Assembly (NCBI GenBank): GCA_030694465.1
Contig: JAUXYJ010000105.1
Coordinates: 240,492 to 304,491 of the forward strand
DNA length: 64,000 nucleotides
Direction of reading: 5' to 3'
Source of the DNA: Deltaproteobacteria bacterium
Lineage (GTDB): Bacteria; Myxococcota_A; Polyangia; Polyangiales; Ga0077539
Shown: one piece after another, positions 1 through 7,878 of the stretch
How positions within the stretch are numbered: position 1 is the stretch's first letter
How the letters are laid out: each line of letters starts with the position of its first letter
Translations under genes and position numbers: made by a program
Notes under the pieces: generated by a model
What the model was told of the DNA's origin: nothing
Database searches by the model: none
The model's input: the letters and a program-made list of their open reading frames with translations, nothing else

Positions 1-103
1 CGTCGTCAAGAAATACCAGAGAAATATCAGCGCATTGTGCGAGTGCGAGCGCGCATGGGTGTCCGATCCCGCCCAGACCCACGAGCACAACGCGCGCGCT
101 CAC
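1..103 (-). CDS. ThiF/MoeB-family adenylyltransferase, N-terminus only (partial)
   Basis: The reading frame starts at a GTG overlapping the cysK stop (GTGA, 4-bp overlap) and runs off the left window edge after 34 codons. The visible N-terminus has a hydrophobic beta strand, a Gly-rich dinucleotide-binding turn (VGLGGIGHP), an Ala/Leu-rich helix and a second strand ending in LVFLDD. This is the pattern of the ThiF/MoeB/HesA family, which adenylates the C-terminus of small sulfur-carrier proteins. The coupling to cysK suggests it may activate a sulfur carrier that donates sulfide equivalents for cysteine synthesis, as MoeZ does for CysO in mycobacteria. That role is inference, because no carrier or JAMM protease gene is visible here. 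Only the first Rossmann elements can be seen, so another Rossmann-fold protein remains possible. Confidence 0.7.
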   Translation of the reverse strand, partial: MSARVVLVGLGGIGHPCALALAQCADISLVFLDD

Positions 104-1056
104 GGCGTGGGCCTTGGGGTCGCCGTGGCGGGTTGGTCAAACCACGAAGCGAGCGAAAAGTAGCGCTCTCCGGTGTCGCACAACACGGTCACGACGTGGC
201 GCCCTGGGCCGAGCTCTTGCGCGACGTCGAGGGCGATCGCGACGTTGGCTCCCGCAGAGATCCCTACGAGCAGACCTTCTTCGCGGGCGAGCCTCACTTT
301 GGTCTTCCAGGCTCGCTCGTCCGAGACGGTGCGGACCTCGTCGACGTGCGCTCTTTGAAAATTACTCGGGACGAATCCCGCGGCGATTCCCTGGATTTTA
401 CTCGGTCCTCGTTCGCCTCGGGACAGTGTCGCGCAGGTCTCTGGCTCGACAGCGATCACGCGTGTCTCGGGACGCTGCGCATGGAGCGCGCGACCGACGC
501 CGGTCACGGTCCCGCCGGTCCCGACCGCGGCGACGAAGGCGTCGATGGGGATGTCTTTAAGCTGCTCAAGGAGCTCGACCGCGGTGCTGGTCTCGTGGCA
601 CTTCGGGTTCGCCGGGTTGTCAAACTGCGAGGGCATCCAGCTGTCTTTTCGCTCGGTCAACAGCTGCTTTGCGCGGGCAATTGCGCCCTCCATTTGCTCG
701 TCCGCAGGGGTGAGAACCAGCTCGGCGCCGTAGGCCTCAAGGAGCGCCCGGCGCTCGAGGCTCATGGACTCAGGCATGGTGAGGACGAGCTTGTAGCCTT
801 TGACGGCGCACGCGAGCGCGAGGCCAATTCCGGTGTTTCCGCTTGTGGGCTCGATGACGGTGCCGCCGGGCTTGAGCAGCCCGCGGGTCTCAGCGTCGCG
901 AAGCATCGAGAGCACGATGCGGTCTTTGACGCTCCCACCAGGGTTTTGCTGTTCGCATTTGACCCAGACCGTCGCGCTGTCGGGGGAGGTCAGCTTGTTG
1001 AGCCGCACAACGCTCGTGCATCCGACGAGCTCCAGAATCGATTCGATGACAGCCAC
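100..1056 (-). CDS. cysK: Cysteine synthase / PLP-dependent O-acetylserine sulfhydrylase family
   Basis: PLP enzyme of 318 residues that condenses O-acetylserine (or O-phosphoserine) with sulfide or a sulfur carrier to give cysteine. The PLP lysine lies in PGGSVKDRI (about residue 44), the substrate loop TSGNTGIG follows at about 71-78, the phosphate-binding loop is GTGGTVTGVG, and the C-terminal CDTGERY is typical of the family. I chose the GTG start because the family N-terminus aligns there (AVIESILELVG); a TTG at 1092 would add 12 residues without a good ribosome site. The stop overlaps the start of a ThiF-like gene, so the two are probably co-translated. A cystathionine beta-synthase role is less likely, since there is no heme or CBS domain. 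CysM cannot be excluded. Confidence 0.93.
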   Translation of the reverse strand: MAVIESILELVGCTSVVRLNKLTSPDSATVWVKCEQQNPGGSVKDRIVLSMLRDAETRGLLKPGGTVIEPTSGNTGIGLALACAVKGYKLVLTMPESMSLERRALLEAYGAELVLTPADEQMEGAIARAKQLLTERKDSWMPSQFDNPANPKCHETSTAVELLEQLKDIPIDAFVAAVGTGGTVTGVGRALHAQRPETRVIAVEPETCATLSRGERGPSKIQGIAAGFVPSNFQRAHVDEVRTVSDERAWKTKVRLAREEGLLVGISAGANVAIALDVAQELGPGRHVVTVLCDTGERYFSLASWFDQPATATPRPTP

Positions 1057-1272
1057 GGTCGAGGTATTGCCTTTGTGCGAGAAGCGATCCAAAAGTCTTG
1101 CTCTGTTTGCTCGCGAGGGATGAGCACGTCAATCGACAATCGCGCTTGTCATTGAACTACTCTGGAGAGTAGGTATCCAAGTAGCGCTGCCTCGCAAGGT
1201 CTCTTTGCTGCTCAGCCACATAAAGCATGCAACAACGTCCCTGCAACGACGACCTGAACTGAAGGCCAAGCC

Positions 1273-3060
1273 ATGAAGATTTGCTCACAATGTGGGTTGC
1301 GCCTGATGGGGACCGCGACGCGATGTCCTGTGGATGGTGGTGAGCTGGTTCCGATGCCCGACCCGATGATCGGCAAGGTCATTGGGGGTCGCTACCGTGT
1401 CGAAGCGAAGCTCGGCGCGGGCGGGATGGCGACGGTCTATCGCGCGTCAAACGACGTGTTGGGTCGTCAGGTCGCGATCAAGTTTTTGGCGCCCGATTTG
1501 GCGCTGGACAGCACCCAGCGGCAGCGATTTTTGCGTGAAGCCAGAGCGACCAATCGCATTCGTCATGAGCACATCGTGGACATCACGGACTATGGCGAAG
1601 AGGGCAAGCTCGTCTACTTGGTCATGGAGTTGCTTGAGGGCGAGCCGCTCAATCATCTCATCGCGCGTGGCCCCGTGCCGCCCCCCGAAGCGCTCCACTT
1701 GTTGACGCAGGTGACTCGCGCGCTCGCTCGCGCGCATGAGCTCGAAGTGATCCATCGAGACCTCAAGCCTGAGAACATCTTTCTCACGATGGTTGACGGC
1801 CGACCGCACACAAAATTGCTCGATTTTGGGCTCGCTCACGTGAGCAACGAGGCGCGATTGACGGCCGTCGGCGCCGTCTTTGGAACCCCCGAGTATCTCT
1901 CGCCCGAACAAGCGCGGGGCGCACCCAACGTGGGTCCAGCCGCGGACTTGTATGCTCTAGGGGTTGTGCTCTTTGAGCTATTGACCCAGCGCCTGCCTTT
2001 TGAGGGCTCAACCGCTGAGCTCATTGTGAAGCACCTCCAGGCGCAGCCTCCCACGCCCTCGCAGTTTCGATCGACGCTCTCCCCTGAGATTGACGCGCTG
2101 ATTCTCAAGCTGTTGTCCAAAGATCCAGCCCAACGACACCGCGACGCATACCATCTCCTCGACGACCTCCACGCGCTGCTCGCGCTCTATTCTCAGCCCG
2201 CGATCGTGCCGACGCCGTCCAAGCCGATGACGCTCCCGGCCGAGGCATTTGCGGCAGCGCTCGCGGCGCTTGATCAGCAGCAGGCCACGGCAGCAAGTGC
2301 TCCCTTCGAGGGATCGGGCTCGCATCCGACGGCGGTGTTTACGACCGCGAACCAGTGGGTCGAGCGGCGGGCGATTTTTCGAGAGGCAGAGCAATTGCTC
2401 AGCCGATCGCACAACGTCTCGGCGGCGATGCGAGCGATGCTGCAAGAGTTTGATCGCAACGTGGATCGATTGATTTTGGTCGACGGAGACCTCGCGCGAT
2501 ACGGACGTCAGCTCGCAGAACACGAGGCCGACGCGAGCGCCGCGCGCGAACGAATTGGTCGCGCGCTGGACGAACTCTCACGCGACGAGAGCGCGCTGCG
2601 GCGACAAGCTGAGGACATCCTCCGCCGAATGGAGCGCGCCGCACAGCGGGCAGAGCTGAGCGCTGCCGAGTTTGCTTCTGCGTGGAAAATTGCAGTGCAA
2701 ACGGTGGACGAAAGCGGGCTCTCGAACCTCGAATCCGCCGTGGTTGTCGAGACCGCGGCGCGGCGCGCGACCGCTTGGCGCCAATCGATGCTCGAACAAG
2801 AAGAGCTTGTTAGCTTACAAAAATCGAGAGGCGCCGCTGCGGACGACCTCAAGTTTCAGCTGAGCCAACTCAAGGGTCGGATGGGCGCGCTGAACGCCGA
2901 GGTCGAGCACGAGACGGCCGTGCTGCGTGAGCAGGTCTCGGAGCTGGGCGTCCAGGCTGCGATGCTCTACGAGAAGCTCAACGAGCTGGCCACGACGTTG
3001 GGTGTCGCGTTGGGCGAGTATCCCGAAGCGCGAAAGCTCCTCCAGAGCCTCGGTCGCTAG
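1273..3060 (+). CDS. Zinc-ribbon-like Ser/Thr protein kinase with C-terminal coiled coil
   Basis: Eukaryote-like (Hanks-type) kinase of 595 residues. Residues 4-22 form a short zinc-ribbon-like patch (CSQCG, then a CPVDGG knuckle) with only three visible cysteines, so metal binding is uncertain. The kinase domain spans about 41-305. It has a Gly-rich loop (LGAGGMATVY), catalytic Lys70 in VAIKFL, HRDLKPEN around Asp163, DFG at 184-186 and a GTPEYLSPEQ activation segment, so it should be active. A low-complexity linker is followed by a long Ala/Glu/Arg-rich predicted coiled coil (about 400-595), probably for dimerisation or partner binding. No transmembrane segment is evident, so it is likely cytoplasmic. 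It overlaps the convergent DUF882 gene by four bases (CTAG). The substrate is unknown. Confidence 0.92.
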   Translation: MKICSQCGLRLMGTATRCPVDGGELVPMPDPMIGKVIGGRYRVEAKLGAGGMATVYRASNDVLGRQVAIKFLAPDLALDSTQRQRFLREARATNRIRHEHIVDITDYGEEGKLVYLVMELLEGEPLNHLIARGPVPPPEALHLLTQVTRALARAHELEVIHRDLKPENIFLTMVDGRPHTKLLDFGLAHVSNEARLTAVGAVFGTPEYLSPEQARGAPNVGPAADLYALGVVLFELLTQRLPFEGSTAELIVKHLQAQPPTPSQFRSTLSPEIDALILKLLSKDPAQRHRDAYHLLDDLHALLALYSQPAIVPTPSKPMTLPAEAFAAALAALDQQQATAASAPFEGSGSHPTAVFTTANQWVERRAIFREAEQLLSRSHNVSAAMRAMLQEFDRNVDRLILVDGDLARYGRQLAEHEADASAARERIGRALDELSRDESALRRQAEDILRRMERAAQRAELSAAEFASAWKIAVQTVDESGLSNLESAVVVETAARRATAWRQSMLEQEELVSLQKSRGAAADDLKFQLSQLKGRMGALNAEVEHETAVLREQVSELGVQAAMLYEKLNELATTLGVALGEYPEARKLLQSLGR

Positions 3061-3971
3061 TTCTGCGTGCTCGCTCCGGCAAATACGTGCAGCGCGTGGC
3101 GCGTGCGGCGCGTGTGACGTGAGCGTCGTCGGCTGTCCCCGTGCCGTCCCGCGTGCCGTCTCGCGTGCCGTCTGGCGTGGCTGTGGGGCCGATGCGCGCC
3201 TGCCGCCGTGCGCGGGTGAAGGTCCAGCGTGACGCGTTCGCCGGGGCGATCCCAGGGCAGGTCATCCGCGTGGGTCCAGGTTCGGTCGCGCTCGGCGAGC
3301 TCTCCGCGGGCGAGCGGTCGGTTCCAGCCGTGGTGATTACTTCGTGCGCTGTTTTCCCAGGTAAAACTCTGTTCGCGTGAGTCTAGGTGGACAAAGTTCA
3401 TCCGAGGATAATGTCCGACGCCTACGTGCGAAAACGTCCGAGCGTACGCTGCAAGTTCGGCGCTTGAGACCGAGACCAGCCGAAAGTCCACCGCGCTCCC
3501 GACGCCGTGATAGCCCTCACGCCGTATCCGTTGACCCGACGCGCTGAGCCCAGTGCGGTAGCCCGAGATCACCTCGATTTCGCGCGCTCCAAAGTGGGTA
3601 GCCGCCCGCACAATGAGCTGAATGGTGCGGACCACGATGGGCGAGGGCGTGTTGTTCCGCGTGTCTCGAAAGAGATGTCCCAGCGCGCGGATGCACTCGG
3701 GGTCGACCGAACCATCGGCCAAATACACTCGGCTCTGTACGGTCTCGCGTGTGTTGATCGAACGCCAGGTAAGCACCGGAAGTGCACGAAATCGTTGATC
3801 TATTACGGTCTCTGCCTGTGGCTGCTCAACGACGGGTGGGGTGCCCATGGTCGCGGTCGCTGCAGGCGGTTGGGGCTGCGCGTAGGCCATAGAGCCGGAT
3901 GTGAGCGTCACCGCGCTGCACAGCGTCAGGATGGTGCGTAGTCGAGACCACATGGGTGCAGAGGGGAGCAT
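3057..3971 (-). CDS. Secreted DUF882 / peptidase M15-like protein with His/Arg-rich tail
   Basis: Protein of 304 residues with an N-terminal signal peptide ending near SMAYAQP. The middle (about 90-200) has the DUF882/YcbK-MepK signature: SGYRT, then HGVGSAVDFR and a late FVHLD. These carry the His/Asp metal ligands of M15-like murein endopeptidases or amidases, so cutting of peptidoglycan cross-links in the periplasm is likely. The last 75 or so residues are unusual: a His/Arg-rich low-complexity tail encoded by short degenerate DNA repeats around 3090-3180. The start could also be the ATG at 3953, which gives a shorter signal peptide. The stop codon overlaps that of the convergent kinase. 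Confidence 0.82.
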   Translation of the reverse strand: MLPSAPMWSRLRTILTLCSAVTLTSGSMAYAQPQPPAATATMGTPPVVEQPQAETVIDQRFRALPVLTWRSINTRETVQSRVYLADGSVDPECIRALGHLFRDTRNNTPSPIVVRTIQLIVRAATHFGAREIEVISGYRTGLSASGQRIRREGYHGVGSAVDFRLVSVSSAELAAYARTFSHVGVGHYPRMNFVHLDSREQSFTWENSARSNHHGWNRPLARGELAERDRTWTHADDLPWDRPGERVTLDLHPRTAAGAHRPHSHARRHARRHAGRHGDSRRRSRHTRRTRHALHVFAGASTQN

Positions 3972-4021
3972 TGAGGTTCGCGTGGGTCAAGTCACTCTCG
4001 CGCCGCGTTGACCCCGTGTGC

Positions 4022-5470
4022 ATGGCGCAGGTACAACGCGCCGTTCACGTGGCGCGACTTCACATTGCATCTGAGAACTCGCCGCGTGGAGCCCAAGAGC
4101 CACGCCATTTTACGCTCGCTGTGTTCTCTCTCTCGGTCGCTCTCTGCATGGTAGAGCCCGCGTGCGCGGGGTCGCTTCAAACCACCACGCTCGTGTCCCG
4201 CAGCGAAGCGCCAAGCGCGTCCCCGAGCGCTCCACAGACGGGCCCCAATGACTCGCCGGCACCGCCGCGAGCCTCCCCAGAGTTCGCGAGTCTTCCAGAG
4301 AGCCTACGGACGCGTATGGACCAGGTCCTGCGCGCTTTTTCGCTCCAGGGTGCGCGCGTAGTTGACGCTCCACGGGGATTTTTCTTGGCTCCCGAGGGCT
4401 CTGCCGTGCTGCCCGTGCAGATCCAGCGGGGCCAGTGTTTTGCCTTGGTCGCGCTTGGCTCCGAGGGGATCCGACGGCTCGAGCTGCGGGTCCACGACGC
4501 GGTCGGGATTAACCTTGGCCAAGACGCCGCAGATCACAACCACCCCTACGTTCGCCTGTGCACGCGCGAGGGGGCCCAGCTCAATGTTGTGCTTCGGGCG
4601 AGCGAAGGAGCAGGCACCGTCGCGCTCGCGCTCTTGGCGCAGCCACCCACCGCGACGCCTGATCTCGCAGTAATCCTAGGCGATGGCGGGTCACAGTCCC
4701 TCGCAGGACCCCGCACACCGCGCGCGAACATCGGTTTTGACCCCGCGATCGAGTCCGAAGAGGACCTGCTGTCACGTCATCGGGCTCGCATGCTGCTCCG
4801 TGGGTACACCACGCAAGCGGCGCCTACGCTCGCGTCGCTGCAGCCGCTGGCACATCGCGACTTTGTACTTCCGCTTGAGTCCGGGCGCTGTTACGGCCTC
4901 CTCGTGGTGCCGGAGCCAGACTCGACGTCGGTGAGCGTAGAGCTACTCGATCCAGAGGGACGCGTGGTGACCAATGCGCGCGATTTGGCACGCGATCCGC
5001 TGGTTCGCGGTTGTCTCGCGCAAGGCGGTGCGTACGTGCTTCGCATCGCTTCGAGAGACGAATCAAGGTTCGCGATGCAGTGGTTTTCGCTCGACGATCG
5101 ACACCAATTGTCCAGCAATATCGCTGGTGAACTTCGCGCCGGTTCGCTCGAGCTCATGGGCGAAGCGTCACGTCGCGGGATGCGCGCTCTGCGCGTGGCG
5201 CATCGGGTCGTGTCGAGCGGCGCGCCGCTTGTGCTCCCCGTTTCGCTCCGTGCGGGGAGCTGCTCACTCTTTGGCGCGGTCAGCAGCGGGACTGGGCTTC
5301 AGCTGTCTCTGACCGACGGGCATGGTGGCGTTGTGGCTTCGGATACCGCGGGCTCGTCCAGCGCGAAGGTCTGGTATTGCACCACGCTTTCGCGCGAGAT
5401 GGCCTTGACCGTGCGCCCGACCACTGCGCGAGGCGAATACGTCGTTGTTCACGTCGAGGATGGCACCTGA
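4022..5470 (+). CDS. Exported three-module protein of unknown function (operon gene 1)
   Basis: Protein of 482 residues, not recognised by family. A hydrophobic stretch ending in a PACAGS-type site (about residues 32-50) looks like a signal peptide, with a long N-region if the ATG at 4022 is used; an upstream GTG at 3956 is less likely. After a Pro/Ser/Ala-rich linker come three modules of 125-150 residues. Each begins with a G-x-C turn (about 139, 289 and 414) followed by alternating hydrophobic beta strands, and has a second Cys about 40 residues later (VRLC, RGCL, WYC). This resembles a pre-peptidase C-terminal-like beta sandwich stabilised by a disulfide. The stop overlaps the next start by one base (TGATG). 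The three genes form one coupled unit whose products all carry export signals. Confidence 0.75.
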   Translation: MAQVQRAVHVARLHIASENSPRGAQEPRHFTLAVFSLSVALCMVEPACAGSLQTTTLVSRSEAPSASPSAPQTGPNDSPAPPRASPEFASLPESLRTRMDQVLRAFSLQGARVVDAPRGFFLAPEGSAVLPVQIQRGQCFALVALGSEGIRRLELRVHDAVGINLGQDAADHNHPYVRLCTREGAQLNVVLRASEGAGTVALALLAQPPTATPDLAVILGDGGSQSLAGPRTPRANIGFDPAIESEEDLLSRHRARMLLRGYTTQAAPTLASLQPLAHRDFVLPLESGRCYGLLVVPEPDSTSVSVELLDPEGRVVTNARDLARDPLVRGCLAQGGAYVLRIASRDESRFAMQWFSLDDRHQLSSNIAGELRAGSLELMGEASRRGMRALRVAHRVVSSGAPLVLPVSLRAGSCSLFGAVSSGTGLQLSLTDGHGGVVASDTAGSSSAKVWYCTTLSREMALTVRPTTARGEYVVVHVEDGT

Positions 5471-7206
5471 TGCGGCGGTCGATCGTGTGGATGTCTGCGC
5501 TCTGTGCCACTGTTTCGTGCGTCCGAACGAGCCAGCCCAGACCGAATTGCCCATCGGGCGTCGTGCAGTCTCTGCCCGCGCAGCAGGCTCGCGCTCCAGT
5601 GTCACCACTCCCTTTGCTTGCCCACAGGATCGAGGCGGTGCTGTCGGCGACCGCGGGCGCGGGGGCGCGGCTTGATGGCTATCTCGCGGCTGGTTTTATG
5701 ACCGAACGCCAGAGCGCGACGACGGTGGTCGACGTTCCGGCCGGAGGTTGCGTGTCGATGCTCGCGGTTGCGACCCCCGGTATCGCGGATTTAGACGCGA
5801 GGCTCTACGACGAACAAGGGGAGCTCTTGGTCGAAGACGTCGAGCCGGATTCTCATCCTACACTGCAAATTTGCTCGCGAGAAGCGCGTCGTCTCTATCA
5901 CGTGTTGCAAGCTTTTGATGGCAACGGGGCCTTCGCGATCGCGCAGTTCTCGGGGACTCGTGCGGCGATGGAGTCTGTTGCGCATGCGACCGGTGGCCGC
6001 CCCGGAGCGTCGATGTCGACAGCGCTCGCTCGCAGTGAGCTGGATCAACGCGCTGCGGAGCTCCGGATGATGTTGACACGTCGGGGATTTTCGCCGAGTG
6101 GCGACCCAGCGCGGGTGTCGTTTGTGGTCCCCGGGGCGGTGCTGGTCCCCTTCGCGACCAGCGCAGACCGATGCTTCACCATCGCCGCGATGCAAGAGAC
6201 CGGAGAGCTTCGGCTTCGGCTCCGTGTGATCGACGGAAGTGACGAAGTGCTCGCGCGAGACGTTCGCGGAGAACGCGACGCCGTCCTGCAATTTTGCCCG
6301 CCGAGTGCGACTCCCCTGCGGATTGAGCTCGCATCGAGCGGGCCCGGCTCTGCGCAGGTCTTGGTGTTCTCGGCCGACGCCGCAGAGTTTGGCGCAGCGA
6401 ACGCGCTGTGGCTGGGTCAGCGTCTCGCCCTCACGGTCTCACCCCTGTCGCTCGATGCCCGGTTGGCCGCCCGTCGCGGAGAGCTCAGCGCCCTGGGTGT
6501 CTCTGCGCTCACGCTAGTCTCTCGAAGCGCGATGGCCGCAGGAGAGTCCCGAGAGCACACGCTCACACTCGAACCCGGCCAGTGTTCGGTCCTCGGTGCG
6601 CTGGTGGGTCGCGGCGTGGGTCGCGTGAGCGCAGAGGTCCTCGACGCCACGGCAGAGCCCTGGATGCGGTCGCAGTGGTCGCAGGGCACCGCGCTGACGG
6701 TGCACTGCCCAAGCGCGCGCGAGCGAGTGAATCTCCGAGTCCGACTCGAAATGGGCACCGGCGAGGTCGGGATGATTCAAGGCTCTCTCGGACCGACGCC
6801 GAGCTGGGTGAGCGGGCTTGACCCGTCCCTCGTCGCCGAAACACTCGCGTTTCGTCTCAGCCGCGTGAGCGCAAACGAGCGCAGCGCCGGGCCGCCCGAG
6901 CGACTCCGTGTCGCCCCGCGAGGTCCCAGAGCGCGTGCGTTTGAGCTGCCCGCGGGCCAGTGCACACGCGTGCTCGTCTCGAGCGGCAGACCCTATCCGA
7001 TGCTCCAAGCGACGCTGCGCGGACCGACCGGCGCCGAGCTGGCGCGGACCTCTCGCGCTGGGTCCGTGTCGGTTCGTCATTGTGTGCCGGTCACCACACA
7101 AGCGAGGCTCGAGATCGAGCTCGATCCCAGTGAGTCCGTCGAGAGAGACGTGATCCTCCAGAGGATGCTCTCTGCCGATGAAGGTACCCAAGGTGCGACA
7201 CCATGA
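5470..7206 (+). CDS. Four-module lipoprotein of unknown function (operon gene 2)
   Basis: Protein of 578 residues. It starts with a lipoprotein-type signal (basic MRR, hydrophobic core, ATVSC lipobox), so it is likely anchored in a membrane by lipid. Four copies of the same module as in the preceding gene follow, with Cys pairs at roughly 94/135, 235/276, 373/413 and 498/538. The 40-41 residue spacing is almost constant, which argues for a structural disulfide in each module. The sequence between cysteines carries a D-x-x-G-E/D turn, as in PPC-like beta sandwiches. The ATG overlaps the upstream stop by one base and its own stop overlaps the next start (ATGA). No catalytic motif is visible; a structural or binding role in the envelope is the best guess. 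Confidence 0.78.
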   Translation: MRRSIVWMSALCATVSCVRTSQPRPNCPSGVVQSLPAQQARAPVSPLPLLAHRIEAVLSATAGAGARLDGYLAAGFMTERQSATTVVDVPAGGCVSMLAVATPGIADLDARLYDEQGELLVEDVEPDSHPTLQICSREARRLYHVLQAFDGNGAFAIAQFSGTRAAMESVAHATGGRPGASMSTALARSELDQRAAELRMMLTRRGFSPSGDPARVSFVVPGAVLVPFATSADRCFTIAAMQETGELRLRLRVIDGSDEVLARDVRGERDAVLQFCPPSATPLRIELASSGPGSAQVLVFSADAAEFGAANALWLGQRLALTVSPLSLDARLAARRGELSALGVSALTLVSRSAMAAGESREHTLTLEPGQCSVLGALVGRGVGRVSAEVLDATAEPWMRSQWSQGTALTVHCPSARERVNLRVRLEMGTGEVGMIQGSLGPTPSWVSGLDPSLVAETLAFRLSRVSANERSAGPPERLRVAPRGPRARAFELPAGQCTRVLVSSGRPYPMLQATLRGPTGAELARTSRAGSVSVRHCVPVTTQARLEIELDPSESVERDVILQRMLSADEGTQGATP

Positions 7207-7856
7207 GGTCAAGTCTGTTCGCTCGTCTGAGCATGTGCGCGATGGCGCTCTCCACGGTGGGCTGTGCCACGGGCGGGGCGCTGCACTCGAGCATTCGCTC
7301 TGCCGAAGTGGTCACGAGCCAAGGGCGCCTCGACGCCAACTGGGGGGGGCAAAAGTTGCGTGAAGCCGCCCTCTTACTTCATGAAGTACTTACTGAAGCA
7401 GGTCATGAAGGGTTTCTACGCCTGCGGCTCCATTCTGCGGACACCGAAGCGCTGATGTTTCCCGAGACTTGGAGCCGGCTGCGCAACGTGAACGTGGGGC
7501 TCCAGCCCACCAGCGGAGACCCGCGATGGCGTCACTTCGCGTCGTTCGCACAATCTCCACTCGTGGGCTTTTGCGCGCGAGGGGTGCGGGCGGTCGAGCC
7601 TGGAGGCGCCGAGGGATTTCGTCGCGCGACGCTGGTCGTCGATCGGCTCTTGCTGGTCGGCTCCGAACGCGAAGGATTCTGGGGCGTCTGGATCGAGGGG
7701 CTCGTCTTGACCAACGAAGGGTGGCGCCTTCAATCGACGGTCCCGTTTGCCCAACAGGTCGAAGACCCACGGCGCAACCACGCCGATGTGCAGCTCTGGG
7801 ACTGTGATTTAGGCCACAGACCGCTGCAAAACCGACCGCTCCGCGACGCACCCTGA
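7203..7856 (+). CDS. Lipoprotein of unknown function (operon gene 3)
   Basis: Protein of 217 residues starting with a clear lipoprotein signal (MRSSLFARL, hydrophobic core, STVGC lipobox at about 17-21). The mature part has no family I recognise. It contains an Arg/Leu-rich helix region (about 45-75), then Trp-rich beta segments (FWGVWIEGL, GWRLQSTVPF), which could form a small barrel-like or NTF2-like fold. The ATG start overlaps the previous stop (ATGA), so it is the last gene of the coupled three-gene envelope operon. It converges on the lipase-like gene with a 22-bp gap. It lacks the Cys-pair module of its two operon partners. Confidence 0.75.
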   Translation: MRSSLFARLSMCAMALSTVGCATGGALHSSIRSAEVVTSQGRLDANWGGQKLREAALLLHEVLTEAGHEGFLRLRLHSADTEALMFPETWSRLRNVNVGLQPTSGDPRWRHFASFAQSPLVGFCARGVRAVEPGGAEGFRRATLVVDRLLLVGSEREGFWGVWIEGLVLTNEGWRLQSTVPFAQQVEDPRRNHADVQLWDCDLGHRPLQNRPLRDAP

Positions 7857-7878
7857 AGGGCTCAGCGAGCTCAGGGTC

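Noticed and set aside
37..1155. 372-codon open frame on the plus strand
   Set aside because: It is the antisense shadow of cysK, which has all PLP motifs on the minus strand.
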